NCBI GenBank assembly: GCA_030427805.1
Contig: JAUICP010000005.1
Location: 124,001-188,000, forward strand
Length of the DNA stretch: 64,000 nucleotides
From: Bdellovibrionia bacterium
GTDB taxonomy: Bacteria > Bdellovibrionota > Bdellovibrionia > Bdellovibrionales > JAGQZY01
Reading direction: 5' to 3'
The position numbers were made by a program, and so were the translations under genes. Shown here one piece after another: positions 16,589 to 26,453 of the stretch (the first letter of the stretch is position 1; each line of letters opens with the position of its first letter). The notes below the pieces were generated by a model. That model worked only from the letters and a program-made list of their open reading frames with translations, had not been told where the DNA came from and ran no database searches.

Positions 16589-17755
16589 CTACCTAATTGC
16601 TGAGATGCCGGTGGATTCGAGGCCGACGACGAGGCGGTGAATGTCTTCGGTGCCTTCGTAGGTGTTGACGGTCTCGAGGTTCATCATGTGGCGGATCACT
16701 GGATATTCATCGATAATTCCGTTACCGCCAAGCATGTCGCGCGCATCACGAGCCACATCCAGAGCCATGCGACAGTTGTTCATCTTTGCGAGAGATACGT
16801 GATGGGGTTTCATTTGGCCTTTTTCTTTGAGGCGACCCAATTGGAGAGCCAGGAGTTGGCCCTTAGTAATTTCTTGGACCATCTTAACAAGTTTCGCTTG
16901 AGCTAATTGATAGCCGGCAAGGGGCTTGTCAAAAATAATACGTTCTTTAGAGTACTCGAGAGCTTCGTGATAACAAGCATTGGCTGCACCGAGGACACCC
17001 CATGCAATTCCGTAACGGGCTTGCGTCAGACAACTCAATGGGCCACGCAAAGTACTAATTTCAGGAAAGATGGCATCTTCAGGCACTACGCAATCTTGAA
17101 AGTGAAGCTCACTGGTCGTGCTCACCCGCAAAGAAAATTTGCCCTTCATTAAAGAGGTTGTAAAACCAGGAGTTCCTTTTTCGACGACAAAACCGCGAAC
17201 CTCTTCGCCCATCCGGGCCCAAACGACAGCAATATCAGAAACACAACCGTTGGTGATCCACATTTTATTACCATTGAGTTTATAGCCACCGTCGACTTTT
17301 TCTGCCGTCGTTAACATACCGCCGGGGTTTGAGCCAGCATCGGGCTCAGTCAAACCAAAGCAACCAATCATTTCACCCTTTGCAAGCTTCGGAAGGTATT
17401 TTTGTTTTTGTTCTTCTGATCCGTAGGTATAGATCGGATACATGACAAGAGCTCCTTGCACAGAACAAAATGAGCGAATCCCTGAATCGGCTCTTTCGAG
17501 TTCTTGCATAAGAAGACCGTAGGAAACATCGCCAAGACCGGGGCAGTCATAGCCTTTGATCGTCGAGCCTAAGAGTCCCAACTCGGCAAAGCGCGGTACT
17601 AATTCCATGGGGAATTTTTCATCGCGATTGGCCTGCTGAAGTTTTGGTATAATCTCTGCCGTGGCAAAATCTCGCACGGTATCTCGTACCATTAACTCTT
17701 CTTCGGTGAGAAGACTGTCGAAATCTAAGTAGTTGAGCGATTCGTATGCAGCCAT
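16589..17755 (-). CDS. Acyl-CoA dehydrogenase, glutaryl-CoA dehydrogenase-like
   Basis: FAD enzyme of the acyl-CoA dehydrogenase superfamily. The catalytic base is Glu367 in N-T-Y-E-G-T-E-D-I-H, the pattern typical of glutaryl-CoA dehydrogenases, where the loop reads N-T-Y-E-G-T-x-D-I-H. The FAD-contact segments G-L-T-E-P-D-A-G-S-N-P-G and M-W-I-T-N-G are present, as is the D-M-L-G-G-N-G-I block. Start placed at ATG 17755, with AAGGAG nine bases upstream; the frame extends to 17836 but those residues look non-homologous. Probable role: lysine/tryptophan or fatty acid degradation to crotonyl-CoA. Divergent from the E1 gene. Confidence 0.9.
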   Translation of the reverse strand: MAAYESLNYLDFDSLLTEEELMVRDTVRDFATAEIIPKLQQANRDEKFPMELVPRFAELGLLGSTIKGYDCPGLGDVSYGLLMQELERADSGIRSFCSVQGALVMYPIYTYGSEEQKQKYLPKLAKGEMIGCFGLTEPDAGSNPGGMLTTAEKVDGGYKLNGNKMWITNGCVSDIAVVWARMGEEVRGFVVEKGTPGFTTSLMKGKFSLRVSTTSELHFQDCVVPEDAIFPEISTLRGPLSCLTQARYGIAWGVLGAANACYHEALEYSKERIIFDKPLAGYQLAQAKLVKMVQEITKGQLLALQLGRLKEKGQMKPHHVSLAKMNNCRMALDVARDARDMLGGNGIIDEYPVIRHMMNLETVNTYEGTEDIHRLVVGLESTGISAIR

Positions 17756-17894
17756 ATTCTCTTCTCCTTTTTGGTCTCGCGTATGGTCGAGCTTTCGACC
17801 CACAGAGATATTGCTTGTCAGGGCATGATAAGCCAAAATAGGTCCTAATAGAAGCGAATGACTGGCTTGTGCATCATATCAAAAAGGGGCTTCC

Positions 17895-20123
17895 GTGTTT
17901 AATCGTGCTGAGATCATCCATCAGAACTTCCAAAAGAAAGTGGCTTCTGAAAAGCTCCCTTCACCTCGCATACAGCGAGAATTGGGCGCGCTGACCCCCG
18001 AAGACTTCATTGATCTCTTCGAAACTCAAGTGATGAGCCGCCTTCTCGACCTAAGGGCTCGCGAGCTTAAAAAAGATAACCTTTGTTACTACACCATCGG
18101 AAGTTCAGGGCACGAGGGAAATGCTGCGTTCGCTAAAGCTTTTCGCGTTAGCGATATGGCCTTTTTGCACTACCGAAGTGGCGCTTTTTATATCCAGCGC
18201 GCCAAGCAAAAATCGGGGAGTACCCCGTTATACGATATGTTGCTCTCATTTATGGCCTCAAAAGATGATCCTATTTCTGGAGGGCGCCATAAAGTCATAG
18301 GCTCTAAGGAGCTTTTTATTCCGCCGCAAACCAGTACCATTTCGTCTCATTTACCGAAAGCAGTAGGTGCGGCCCTTTCCATTCCTAAATCTCAAGACCT
18401 CAATCACAATGGGGAACTGCCGAGGGACTCGGTTATTCTTTGTAGTTTTGGTGATGCCTCTGCCAATCACTCGACGGCCGTCGGAGCCATTAATTCCGCC
18501 TCCTGGATTTCTTACCAAAACCTAAGGTTACCCCTGGTTTTCTTTTGTGAAGATAATGGCATTGGTATTTCGGTCAAAACGCCAAACGATTGGATCCGGC
18601 AAAACTTTTCGACACGGCCGGGTATTAAATATTTTGAGTGCGATGGTTTGAATCTGATTGATGTTTATCACACCTGCCAGCAAGCGGAGCACTACGTTCG
18701 TTTAAGAAGAAAGCCGGCATTTATTCGCATGAAAACCGTTCGTCTCATGGGTCATGCGGGTTCTGACGTCGAGTCCAACTACCACTCAATGAATCACATC
18801 CAGGAAACCGAAAGCAATGACCCACTCTTGCATTCGGCTCGCCTTTTGATGGATCACTCGATTTTAAGTTCCAGCGATATTCTTGATATTTACAGAAGTA
18901 CAGAAGATCGCATTAAACATGTTTCGAAAGAAGTCATCACAAAAAGTCCTCTGCAAAAAATCGAGGATGTAGCTGCCAGCATAACGGCCTGTACAACCTG
19001 CAAACCGAAACCTCCAGTGGTTTCCCAAGAAAAACGCCAAGCACTTTTTGAAAAAGAGTGGCCGAAGCTCGAAAGTCCGGCCCACATGGCCAAACTCATC
19101 AATTGGGGTCTTAACGATATTATGCTTCAGTATCCGAATACTTTGGTTTTTGGCGAGGATGTGGCAGAAAAAGGTGGTGTTTATCATGTCACCGACAATT
19201 TAAAAAAGCGTTTTCGCTCTAAACGGGTATTCAATTCACCACTCGACGAGCAGACGATTCTTGGTGGAGCCATCGGGCTTGCTCACAATGGGTTTTTGCC
19301 GATTCCAGAAATTCAGTTTTTAGCCTACGTTCATAATGCCGAAGACCAAATCCGTGGAGAGGCTGCAACTTTAGCTTTCTTTTCGAAGGGGCAGTACACC
19401 AACCCCATGGTCATTCGAATCGCCGGCTTGGCCTACCAAAAGGGATTTGGTGGCCACTTTCACAATGATAACTCCATTGCAGTTTTTCGCGATATTCCGG
19501 GAATACATATTGCCGTACCCAGTAATGGAGCTGACGCCGTTCGCATGCTACGAACCTGTGTGCGGGAGGCTCACGAAAATGGCAGAGTTTGTGTGTTCAT
19601 AGAACCCATCGCCCTGTATATGACGAGGGATCTTCACGAAGAGGGGGATAAAGAGTGGACGAAGCCTTATCCAGCGATTGAGGAAGAGTCTGAACTGGGT
19701 GAAATATCTTGCCATGGTAAGGCCGATGTCGCCATTGTTACCTATGGTAACGGCACCTATTTGTCTCTCCAGGCACAAAAGATTTTAAAAGATAAACACG
19801 AAATAAACACCGAAGTGATCGACCTCAAGTGGATTTCACCCTTTAACTCAAAACTTCTGTTTGAAAAATTAGAAGGCAAGTCCCACATGCTTTTTGTGGA
19901 AGAGTGTCGCAAGACAGGCTCATTTGGGGAAGCCGTCTTAAGTGAGCTCCTCCAGGAGATTTCTCGTCGTGAGAAGGCTGGGCAGAAAATCAATTTACCG
20001 AAGATCAATGACCTTCTCGCTGCCGCGGATTGTTTTATTCCTCTGGGGCCAGCTGCAACGGCAGGTCTGCCAAGTCGAGAAAGTATCGTTGAATCAACAA
20101 TTGAAATGGTTAAAACAAAATGA
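17895..20123 (+). CDS. Fused E1 alpha/beta subunit of a branched-chain-type 2-oxoacid dehydrogenase
   Basis: A single 742-residue chain joins both E1 subunits. The alpha half (to about residue 380) carries the thiamine diphosphate motif beginning G-D-A at residue 186 and ending E-D-N-G-I-G-I. The beta half (from about 400) has V-F-G-E-D-V-A-E-K-G-G-V, F-N-S-P-L-D-E-Q and I-P-E-I-Q-F. It would decarboxylate a 2-oxoacid and pass the acyl group to a lipoyl E2 encoded elsewhere; no E2 or E3 gene is in the window. Substrate preference (branched-chain against pyruvate) is inferred from resemblance to BkdA/BkdB. GTG start after AAAAGGGG. ATGA overlap with the next gene. Confidence 0.88.
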   Translation: MFNRAEIIHQNFQKKVASEKLPSPRIQRELGALTPEDFIDLFETQVMSRLLDLRARELKKDNLCYYTIGSSGHEGNAAFAKAFRVSDMAFLHYRSGAFYIQRAKQKSGSTPLYDMLLSFMASKDDPISGGRHKVIGSKELFIPPQTSTISSHLPKAVGAALSIPKSQDLNHNGELPRDSVILCSFGDASANHSTAVGAINSASWISYQNLRLPLVFFCEDNGIGISVKTPNDWIRQNFSTRPGIKYFECDGLNLIDVYHTCQQAEHYVRLRRKPAFIRMKTVRLMGHAGSDVESNYHSMNHIQETESNDPLLHSARLLMDHSILSSSDILDIYRSTEDRIKHVSKEVITKSPLQKIEDVAASITACTTCKPKPPVVSQEKRQALFEKEWPKLESPAHMAKLINWGLNDIMLQYPNTLVFGEDVAEKGGVYHVTDNLKKRFRSKRVFNSPLDEQTILGGAIGLAHNGFLPIPEIQFLAYVHNAEDQIRGEAATLAFFSKGQYTNPMVIRIAGLAYQKGFGGHFHNDNSIAVFRDIPGIHIAVPSNGADAVRMLRTCVREAHENGRVCVFIEPIALYMTRDLHEEGDKEWTKPYPAIEEESELGEISCHGKADVAIVTYGNGTYLSLQAQKILKDKHEINTEVIDLKWISPFNSKLLFEKLEGKSHMLFVEECRKTGSFGEAVLSELLQEISRREKAGQKINLPKINDLLAAADCFIPLGPAATAGLPSRESIVESTIEMVKTK

Positions 20124-21175
20124 GTGATAAAAAACGAATTGTAGTTGTTTGCCCCGGAAGAGGCTCCTATACAAAAGATAATTTAGGTTCTTTAGCAAAC
20201 CGTCCTTCGATCGCAAGTGATTTGCGCGATATTGATTCTTGGCGCGAAGAATTGGGTGAAATTAAAATCAGTGAATTGGATTCAATGGAAAAATTTAAAA
20301 CTTCCATTCACACTAAGGGGGAGCATGCCTCTCCATTGATTTACACCTGTTCAAAGGCAGATTTTCTTGAAATTAATCGTGATGAATTTGAGGTTGTAGC
20401 GGTCACGGGGAATTCAATGGGTTGGTATTTGGCCCTGGCCTTTGCTGGAGCCCTCAGCCCCAAAGATTCTTTTGAATTGATTCAAACCATGGGTTCCATG
20501 ATGAAGACTGGCATGATCGGCGGACAGATTATTTACCCCATTGTTGATGAAAATTGGATTGTCGATGAGGAAGTGCAACAGAAAATAAATGATCTTCTGA
20601 AAGAGATTAATAAAAAAGAAGGTCATGAAGCTTATATTTCGATTGAGCTTGGTGGTTACTATGTGCTCGCTGGGAACAAGCTAGGCCTAGCTGAGCTAAC
20701 CAAATCCCTGCCTAAGAAAGAGAACTATCCTTTTCAGTTAGTTAATCACGGGGCTTTTCATACACCACTTTTTGATGCCATTTCGGTAAGGGCATTTAGA
20801 GACTTGGATCACCTCAATTTCCAAAGACCCCAGGTGCCCATGATTGATGGACGTGGCGTCATCTGGCAGCCCTATTCAACAAACATAAAAGAGCTTGCTC
20901 AGTACACGCTAGGCCATCAAGTTACTGAAACCTATGATTTCACAAAGGCGATCACCGTGGCCCTCAAAGAATTTTCACCGGATCACATTGTACTGCTTGG
21001 CCCAGGCAATAGTTTGGGCGGTGCCATTGGCCAAATCATGATTATGAATCAGTGGAAAGACATTACTAATAAAGCTGAGTTCTCAGAACTTCAAAAGAAG
21101 CAAGCCTATTTAATTTCTATGGGAATGGCCCAACAAAAAGAGAAACTAGCAGCTCCACCTTCACAAAGACCTTAA
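20120..21175 (+). CDS. FabD-like acyltransferase
   Basis: Resembles malonyl-CoA:ACP transacylases: the nucleophile elbow is G-N-S-M-G-W (Ser99; usual G-H-S-L-G) and the catalytic histidine is likely in N-H-G-A-F-H-T-P-L near residue 215. It is longer than FabD (351 against about 310 residues), the elbow histidine is replaced by Asn, and there is no fatty-acid synthesis gene around. The ATGA overlap with the fused E1 suggests it handles an acyl product of that enzyme, for example in making branched acyl chains; that is inference. A hairpin follows at 21225-21245. Confidence 0.75.
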   Translation: MSDKKRIVVVCPGRGSYTKDNLGSLANRPSIASDLRDIDSWREELGEIKISELDSMEKFKTSIHTKGEHASPLIYTCSKADFLEINRDEFEVVAVTGNSMGWYLALAFAGALSPKDSFELIQTMGSMMKTGMIGGQIIYPIVDENWIVDEEVQQKINDLLKEINKKEGHEAYISIELGGYYVLAGNKLGLAELTKSLPKKENYPFQLVNHGAFHTPLFDAISVRAFRDLDHLNFQRPQVPMIDGRGVIWQPYSTNIKELAQYTLGHQVTETYDFTKAITVALKEFSPDHIVLLGPGNSLGGAIGQIMIMNQWKDITNKAEFSELQKKQAYLISMGMAQQKEKLAAPPSQRP

Positions 21176-21224
21176 AGTGCCGGGTACCAAATGGTAGCGT
21201 GTGAGCGTCAATTTTGGGAGTGTA

Positions 21225-21245
21225 AGCCCAACACTGTGTTGGGCT
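21225..21245 (+). terminator. Hairpin between convergent genes, weak terminator
   Basis: Nine-base-pair stem AGCCCAACA (21225-21233) with TGTTGGGCT (21237-21245) and a three-base loop, 50 bases past the acyltransferase stop. It lacks a clean T-run (CTTCAATTT follows), so termination strength is uncertain. Confidence 0.5.
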
Positions 21246-21288
21246 CTTCAATTTCAGAGTTAAGATTAATTTTTAGAGCGATTCATTA

Positions 21289-21480
21289 TTACTTGTTTAT
21301 GAGGTCACTCATGAATTTATTGAGCTTCGGCTCGGGAACTTGATTTCGATCGAATGTATACTCGTCACCAGTAGAGAGTTTTATTCTTAACTTATCGTCA
21401 TTAACTTCGACTTCAGCGATATGGTCAGTATTAAAAAAATGGTCAGTGGTCGTTTCAGATGGTGTAATTCGTAAAAACAT
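21289..21480 (-). CDS. Small conserved-looking protein, unknown
   Basis: A 63-residue protein, M-F-L-R-I-T-P-S-E-T-T-T-D-H-F-F-N then alternating hydrophobic/charged strands (I-A-E-V-E-V, L-R-I-K-L-S) and a helical end. A good ribosome binding site (AGGAGA, seven bases from the ATG) supports it as a real gene. The pattern suggests a small beta-barrel or SH3-like fold. No family recognised. Lies between the acyltransferase and the tRNA gene. Confidence 0.65.
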   Translation of the reverse strand: MFLRITPSETTTDHFFNTDHIAEVEVNDDKLRIKLSTGDEYTFDRNQVPEPKLNKFMSDLINK

Positions 21481-21623
21481 CAGGGTCTCCTATTTTTGGT
21501 TCAAATAAGAGCCTAAAGATTTTTTAAATCGAAGGGAATCGCAGAAAATTTAATTAGCCCATGGTCCACTAAATGAAGTCGATCTAGGATTTTGAGATTC
21601 GAAGATTATCTGAAGTGAGAAAT

Positions 21624-21700
<77 letters not shown>

Positions 21701-21816
21701 CCAAGTCGTCTAACGATACAAACGAAACACTGTGATAGAACATTCTAGGAATAAGGTCAACCCAATTGTCAGTATTTTATTTGCCTGAATAATTAGCAAT
21801 TTCAGCAACTTCAGCC

Positions 21817-23586
21817 CTAAGCATCCACTGCTAAGCCATTTTGCTTCATGATAATGAGGGCGTTTGTCGTAGGACAAGGGCCCTCGTGAATTTTATAGCT
21901 AAAGCTCATCAAGCCATCATTCACTTGCTCGCGGAAGTGATAATTCTTCAAGCTCTTCAATTCATCTTCCATCTTAGTGAGTTCAAGATCATGGGTCGAA
22001 ACCAAACCAATAGAATTATGACTGACTAAGCTCTTAATAACGGCTTGGGAGCCAAGAAAGCGCTCTTTGTTGTTAGTCCCTCTGAAAATTTCATCAATAA
22101 GAAAGAGGCAAGGGCGGTCCGACTGAATTTCTTCAATGAGTTCTTTGAGTCGATTCACTTCGGCGTAAAAATAAGAAAAGCCATCGCGCAAGGAATCACT
22201 GACCTGAATACAGCTCTCGATGCGGTAGAGGGATGTTTTAAAACTCTTCGCAAAAACAGGAGCTCCCATATTTGCCAAAATTTGATTCACACCGAGGGTT
22301 CTTAGAAACGTGGACTTCCCGGCCATGTTAGACCCAGTCAGTAAGATCAGCTCGGCACCATCCTTGAACTCAAAACTATTAGCCACAACTTGTTCTTTTG
22401 GAATTATCGGGTGCCTGGCTTCGTCTATAGAAAAGACCTTTTCGCTCGATACTTTAGGAAAAACCACGTCCTGATAGCGATTCACAAAAACCAAGCTGGC
22501 AAGGGCTTCAAGCCTGTGCAGTTCATCTAGGTAGCTTGGAATATTAGGGGCGATCTTGAGGCGCTGTTTTTCGAGAAGCCAACTAAAAATGTAATTCCAA
22601 GGAACCAAGACGTTAATTAAAAAGCTGATAATCGGATTGGCTTCGATACTTAAGAAGGCCAAAACCCGGCGAAAGGATTTAATCTCTTGGGAGGGGGCTC
22701 CGCTTTGTACAATCGGGCAGAGGTGGCTGAGTTCAGGGTCTTTCGAAAACTCTTCCATTCTTTTTAAAAGCGGCTCGAGTGCCGAGAAATTATGGCTGAG
22801 ACCTTCTCCGCGCTTGAAACTATTTTGAATGGTTTCGTAATTTCCTAAAGAAACTCCAATGTAAACTAAGAGAAGTAAGATCCAAACGGATGTCAGGCCC
22901 GCTGAGAGGAGCGGGATCATCGAAACCACCACGAGAAGCCAGCTGATACCGACAATGGTAAATGCCTTTTTAAAGCCCTCGTTTAAGACTGAAGCTTGAG
23001 TAAATTCTAAAAGCTGCTGAGAAGAAATTTGGTGATCAATGAGTGAGCCGAGAATCTTCCAGCGTACGAGAGCACCGATTCTTTTGCTGAGTTTTTGTAT
23101 GAGACTTTGCCGCTCTTTAATCGTTTCGAGCTTTGGTTCTCGATCGAGCATCCACTTAAGAAGTTCGCTCTGTCCACCATCAGTAAAACTCTCATCAATT
23201 TGCGAGAGCAGGCCTGGCTTTTCCAAGAGCTTTAAATCGAGGATGAGTGGATTTTCAGGGGCTCCCCTAGGCGCGTTCCAGGTAAAGTCGTGAAGTCCGT
23301 GGTACCTTTGCTTTTGCCGGTGGTAGAAGGCTTGGAGGGCTTGGATTTGTTGGAGTAAATAGTGAACTTTTGCCGTCGCCTTAACAAAAAACAGAAATAG
23401 AACCGGGAAAACGAGAACTCCCAAGAGTGTGAGTGCGCCAGTGGGCTTAGCCGCAATGCCAATAAGAATGGCAAACCATAAAAGTCCCGTTAAAAGCCGC
23501 CAGTTTCGCAGTTGATTGAGTTTTACCTCAACCTTTTTGTTCAGATATTGGAGTCTTTGAAGGTGCTTTTCGCTGATGTTTTTCAA
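21817..23586 (-). CDS. Membrane-anchored MutS-family ATPase
   Basis: The C-terminal ~200 residues are a MutS domain V ATPase: Walker A T-G-S-N-M-A-G-K-S-T at about 417-426, Walker B C-L-F-L-I-D-E-I-F, then R-G-T-N-N-K-E-R and S-T-H-D-L-E. The N-terminus has no mismatch-recognition domain. It has two hydrophobic segments near 28-68 and two more near 210-245, as in the membrane-associated MutS-like proteins known from Bacteroidetes and others. Function is unknown; mismatch repair is unlikely. Stands alone, downstream of the HD-GYP gene on the same strand (72-base gap). Confidence 0.82.
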   Translation of the reverse strand: MKNISEKHLQRLQYLNKKVEVKLNQLRNWRLLTGLLWFAILIGIAAKPTGALTLLGVLVFPVLFLFFVKATAKVHYLLQQIQALQAFYHRQKQRYHGLHDFTWNAPRGAPENPLILDLKLLEKPGLLSQIDESFTDGGQSELLKWMLDREPKLETIKERQSLIQKLSKRIGALVRWKILGSLIDHQISSQQLLEFTQASVLNEGFKKAFTIVGISWLLVVVSMIPLLSAGLTSVWILLLLVYIGVSLGNYETIQNSFKRGEGLSHNFSALEPLLKRMEEFSKDPELSHLCPIVQSGAPSQEIKSFRRVLAFLSIEANPIISFLINVLVPWNYIFSWLLEKQRLKIAPNIPSYLDELHRLEALASLVFVNRYQDVVFPKVSSEKVFSIDEARHPIIPKEQVVANSFEFKDGAELILLTGSNMAGKSTFLRTLGVNQILANMGAPVFAKSFKTSLYRIESCIQVSDSLRDGFSYFYAEVNRLKELIEEIQSDRPCLFLIDEIFRGTNNKERFLGSQAVIKSLVSHNSIGLVSTHDLELTKMEDELKSLKNYHFREQVNDGLMSFSYKIHEGPCPTTNALIIMKQNGLAVDA

Positions 23587-23658
23587 TGCTCTACCTAATG
23601 CTTACCTTGATGATCTTTCTCGTAGGAACCTGCTATATCATTATTGTAATATATGTTT

Positions 23659-24642
23659 CTAAGAAGCCAAGCTTTGTTGGTCGTCGACAAGAAAATTAAG
23701 GGCTCTAAAGACCTGTTTATTGAAAGGCTGGCCCATGACATTTTCGATGTACTGGACGGCGCGGTCGGCTGACATGGGCGAAGAGTTGTTAGCGCTCTGT
23801 ACGCAGAGTTCAACAAAGCAATTGGCGATAGATACGACCCGGCCCAAAGGATTGAGTCGAAGATCCCTAACTTTGCGGGGGAATCCCTGGCCAAAGGCAT
23901 TTTCATGGTGTTCGTACACACAGGCCACGACATCATCGGGCACGCCGGGGATGGTTCGCAGCATTTCCATTCCTTTAAAAGGGTGTGTCTCCCAGAGTTG
24001 AATTTCTTCAGAAGTCATCGAAGAGCGAGGCTTATTGCGAATTTCCTTGGGTATAGCTTTCATGCCCACATCGTGAAGTAAGCCACCAAGAGCTAATTTT
24101 TCGAGGGTAATTTGTTTCGTCCACCCCATCTTTTTGCCAACCATGACCGAAACCATACTCACAGCGAGGGAGTGATTGAGGTAGTGACCGTCCTGGGCTG
24201 TCAGCGAATCAAGCAGAGCCTTGAAATCAAAGCGATTTTCAATCAGGGTCATCGTACATTCAGCAACGGTTTTGGCGGTCTCGTAGGTCTCTTGAGTGAG
24301 ATCGAGTCCATCGATGGCCATCATCGCACTCGAGGTGGCCTTTGATAAAAAGAGAGCCTTATGTTTATTGGCAAGTTTAGGGCGCTTTACGGCGATGCCC
24401 GCAATAATCAAGTTGGTATTCACATAGCGATTAAATTGATCCTTCTCGACGTGGAGATATTGGATTTGATTGCCTCGAAAGACGGAAAGTTCTTTTAAGT
24501 TGTGATGGCTTCCACGCTTAGCGAGACACACGTACTTCTCGTCGCTGAGACGGACGTAAACGTCAACGGGAAGCTGGGTCCCTGACATAAAGTCGGCTAC
24601 CGGGATCGGTATCATACTAGTTTCTGTTATTGTGTTATCCAT
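23659..24642 (-). CDS. HD-GYP-type protein with G-F-P in place of G-Y-P
   Basis: Residues about 10-100 form an N-terminal domain of the kind seen on stand-alone HD-GYP proteins. Residues 130-310 are the HD domain: His157, His190-Asp191 (L-L-H-D-V-G), His220, His245-His246-Glu247, then G-Q-G-F-P at 251-255. The metal ligands of c-di-GMP phosphodiesterases are present, but the motif tyrosine is Phe. A degenerate HD-GYP protein (Bd1817) is known from Bdellovibrio. Likely role: c-di-GMP hydrolysis or binding; which of the two cannot be told. Divergent from prfC across 160 bases. Confidence 0.88.
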   Translation of the reverse strand: MDNTITETSMIPIPVADFMSGTQLPVDVYVRLSDEKYVCLAKRGSHHNLKELSVFRGNQIQYLHVEKDQFNRYVNTNLIIAGIAVKRPKLANKHKALFLSKATSSAMMAIDGLDLTQETYETAKTVAECTMTLIENRFDFKALLDSLTAQDGHYLNHSLAVSMVSVMVGKKMGWTKQITLEKLALGGLLHDVGMKAIPKEIRNKPRSSMTSEEIQLWETHPFKGMEMLRTIPGVPDDVVACVYEHHENAFGQGFPRKVRDLRLNPLGRVVSIANCFVELCVQSANNSSPMSADRAVQYIENVMGQPFNKQVFRALNFLVDDQQSLAS

Positions 24643-24803
24643 CCAATTTGTTTATCGGTCATCCGTCCATGCTTATTGATGCTAGAATGAAACAATTTTG
24701 ATAATGATTCTTAACATTACGCCCCATTCCTTAAAGTGTTCCTTGGATTCCCAACTTGAAACAGTAGATGACAGCCTGGACCTGGACTGTTAATTAGCGT
24801 GTC

Positions 24804-26405
24804 ATGGCCGAATCACTATCCAGAGACGCAGAAATCCTGCGAAGACGAACATTTGCGATTATTTCCCACCCAGATGCCGGGAAGACAACCCTCACCGAAA
24901 AGCTCATTTTCCACGGCGGACTGATCCGCGAAACTGGAGAGGTCAAAGGAAAGAAGGGGGCTAAGGCCGCTACTTCTGATTGGATGACCCTCGAAAAAGA
25001 AAAGGGTATCTCAATCACTTCGAGTGTCATCCAGTTCGATTACAACAAGCTGAGAATGAACCTCTTGGATACTCCCGGCCACAAAGATTTCTCTGAAGAC
25101 ACCTATCGAACTCTTTACGCTGCTGACAGCGCAGTGATGCTGATCGATGTGGCCAAAGGGGTCGAGGAACGAACCAAGAAACTCTACGAAGTCTGTCGCT
25201 ATAAAAAACTTCCTATTTTTACCTTCATCAACAAGTGCGATCGCGAGGGTAAAGCGCCCCTGGAACTGATAGACGAAATCGAAGAAACTCTGAATATGAA
25301 ATGCTATCCCGTCACTTGGCCCATGGGTTTAGGCGGGCAGTTTTCGGGCCTCTACGATCGACTTAACAAACAAGTTTTCTTGTACAAGGGTAAAGACAAT
25401 TTTGACGACCCCATAAAGGTCGATAGTTTCGATGACCCTCGCTGGGACGAGTGGCTCGCACCCGATATTAAAGAAACATTTATTGAAGAAGTAGAACTTC
25501 TCGACGCGGCTCTTGAGCCGTTTTCTCACGAAAAATACTTGGCCGGAGAACTCAGTCCCGCAAGTTTTGGTAGCGCAAAGATGAATTTTGCGGTGAACAC
25601 CTTTCTTGATTACTTTATTCAATGGGCTCCGGGGCCTGGGCCACGAAAAAACGAAGAGGCCCTTATCGAGCCTCTCGATAAGGATTTTACGGGCTTTGTC
25701 TTTAAAATTCAGGCCAACATGGACCGCAACCACAGGGACCGAATTGCCTTTATTCGAGTTTGCTCAGGAGCTTTTGAACGAGGAATGAAGGTTAAGCACA
25801 CGCGACTCGACCGCGAAATTCGTTTGGCTTATTCCAGTCAGTTTGTCGCCCAAAGTAGAGAAACGGCTGATACGGCCTTTGCTGGCGACATTGTCGGCGT
25901 GAACGACTCCGGTAACTTTCAAATTGGCGACTGTGTGAGTTCAGGTAAGAAAGTTCAATTCGAAGATATCCCGCGTTTTACGCCAGAACTATTTGCAAGG
26001 CTTTCTGTCAAAGACGCCATGAAACGCAAGAAACTTCAAAAGGCCATTCGAGAATTGGCCGAAGAGGGGACGATTCAAACCTTTATTGACCCGGTCATCG
26101 GAGACCAAGACCCGGTGGTGGGTGTTGTCGGTGAACTTCAGTTTACCGTTCTTCTTTATCGCATCGAGGACGAATACAATTTGAGTGGAGCTAAGATCAA
26201 TCGCTTACCATTAACCGTAGCCAGGTGGCCGCGAAACGCAGAAGGTGAGTTTGTCGATGAGATCAAGGGTGCAAGTATCGTTTATCGGGACGCTTTAGAT
26301 CGACCAGTGATCCTTCTCGAAAAGGAATGGGACCTTCGCTGGCTAGAAAAAGAGAATGAAGACATTACTTTTGGTACGCCATTTACTGACTTTGTAATTA
26401 GTTAG
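24804..26405 (+). CDS. prfC: Peptide chain release factor 3
   Basis: Translational GTPase that recycles RF1/RF2 after termination. G1 is S-H-P-D-A-G-K-T-T; the switch I region ends in E-K-E-K-G-I-S-I-T-S-S, G3 is D-T-P-G-H-K-D-F, and G4 is N-K-C-D-R-E. The S-E-D-T-Y-R-T-L segment after G3 is characteristic of RF3 rather than EF-G. Length 533 residues is normal. ATG start; the ribosome binding site is weak. The ABC transporter genes follow 48 bases after the stop. Confidence 0.95.
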   Translation: MAESLSRDAEILRRRTFAIISHPDAGKTTLTEKLIFHGGLIRETGEVKGKKGAKAATSDWMTLEKEKGISITSSVIQFDYNKLRMNLLDTPGHKDFSEDTYRTLYAADSAVMLIDVAKGVEERTKKLYEVCRYKKLPIFTFINKCDREGKAPLELIDEIEETLNMKCYPVTWPMGLGGQFSGLYDRLNKQVFLYKGKDNFDDPIKVDSFDDPRWDEWLAPDIKETFIEEVELLDAALEPFSHEKYLAGELSPASFGSAKMNFAVNTFLDYFIQWAPGPGPRKNEEALIEPLDKDFTGFVFKIQANMDRNHRDRIAFIRVCSGAFERGMKVKHTRLDREIRLAYSSQFVAQSRETADTAFAGDIVGVNDSGNFQIGDCVSSGKKVQFEDIPRFTPELFARLSVKDAMKRKKLQKAIRELAEEGTIQTFIDPVIGDQDPVVGVVGELQFTVLLYRIEDEYNLSGAKINRLPLTVARWPRNAEGEFVDEIKGASIVYRDALDRPVILLEKEWDLRWLEKENEDITFGTPFTDFVIS

Positions 26406-26453
26406 AACCCAAGAGGTATTGGGATAAGCTTGCAAGAGCTTGGGGGAACTGAT

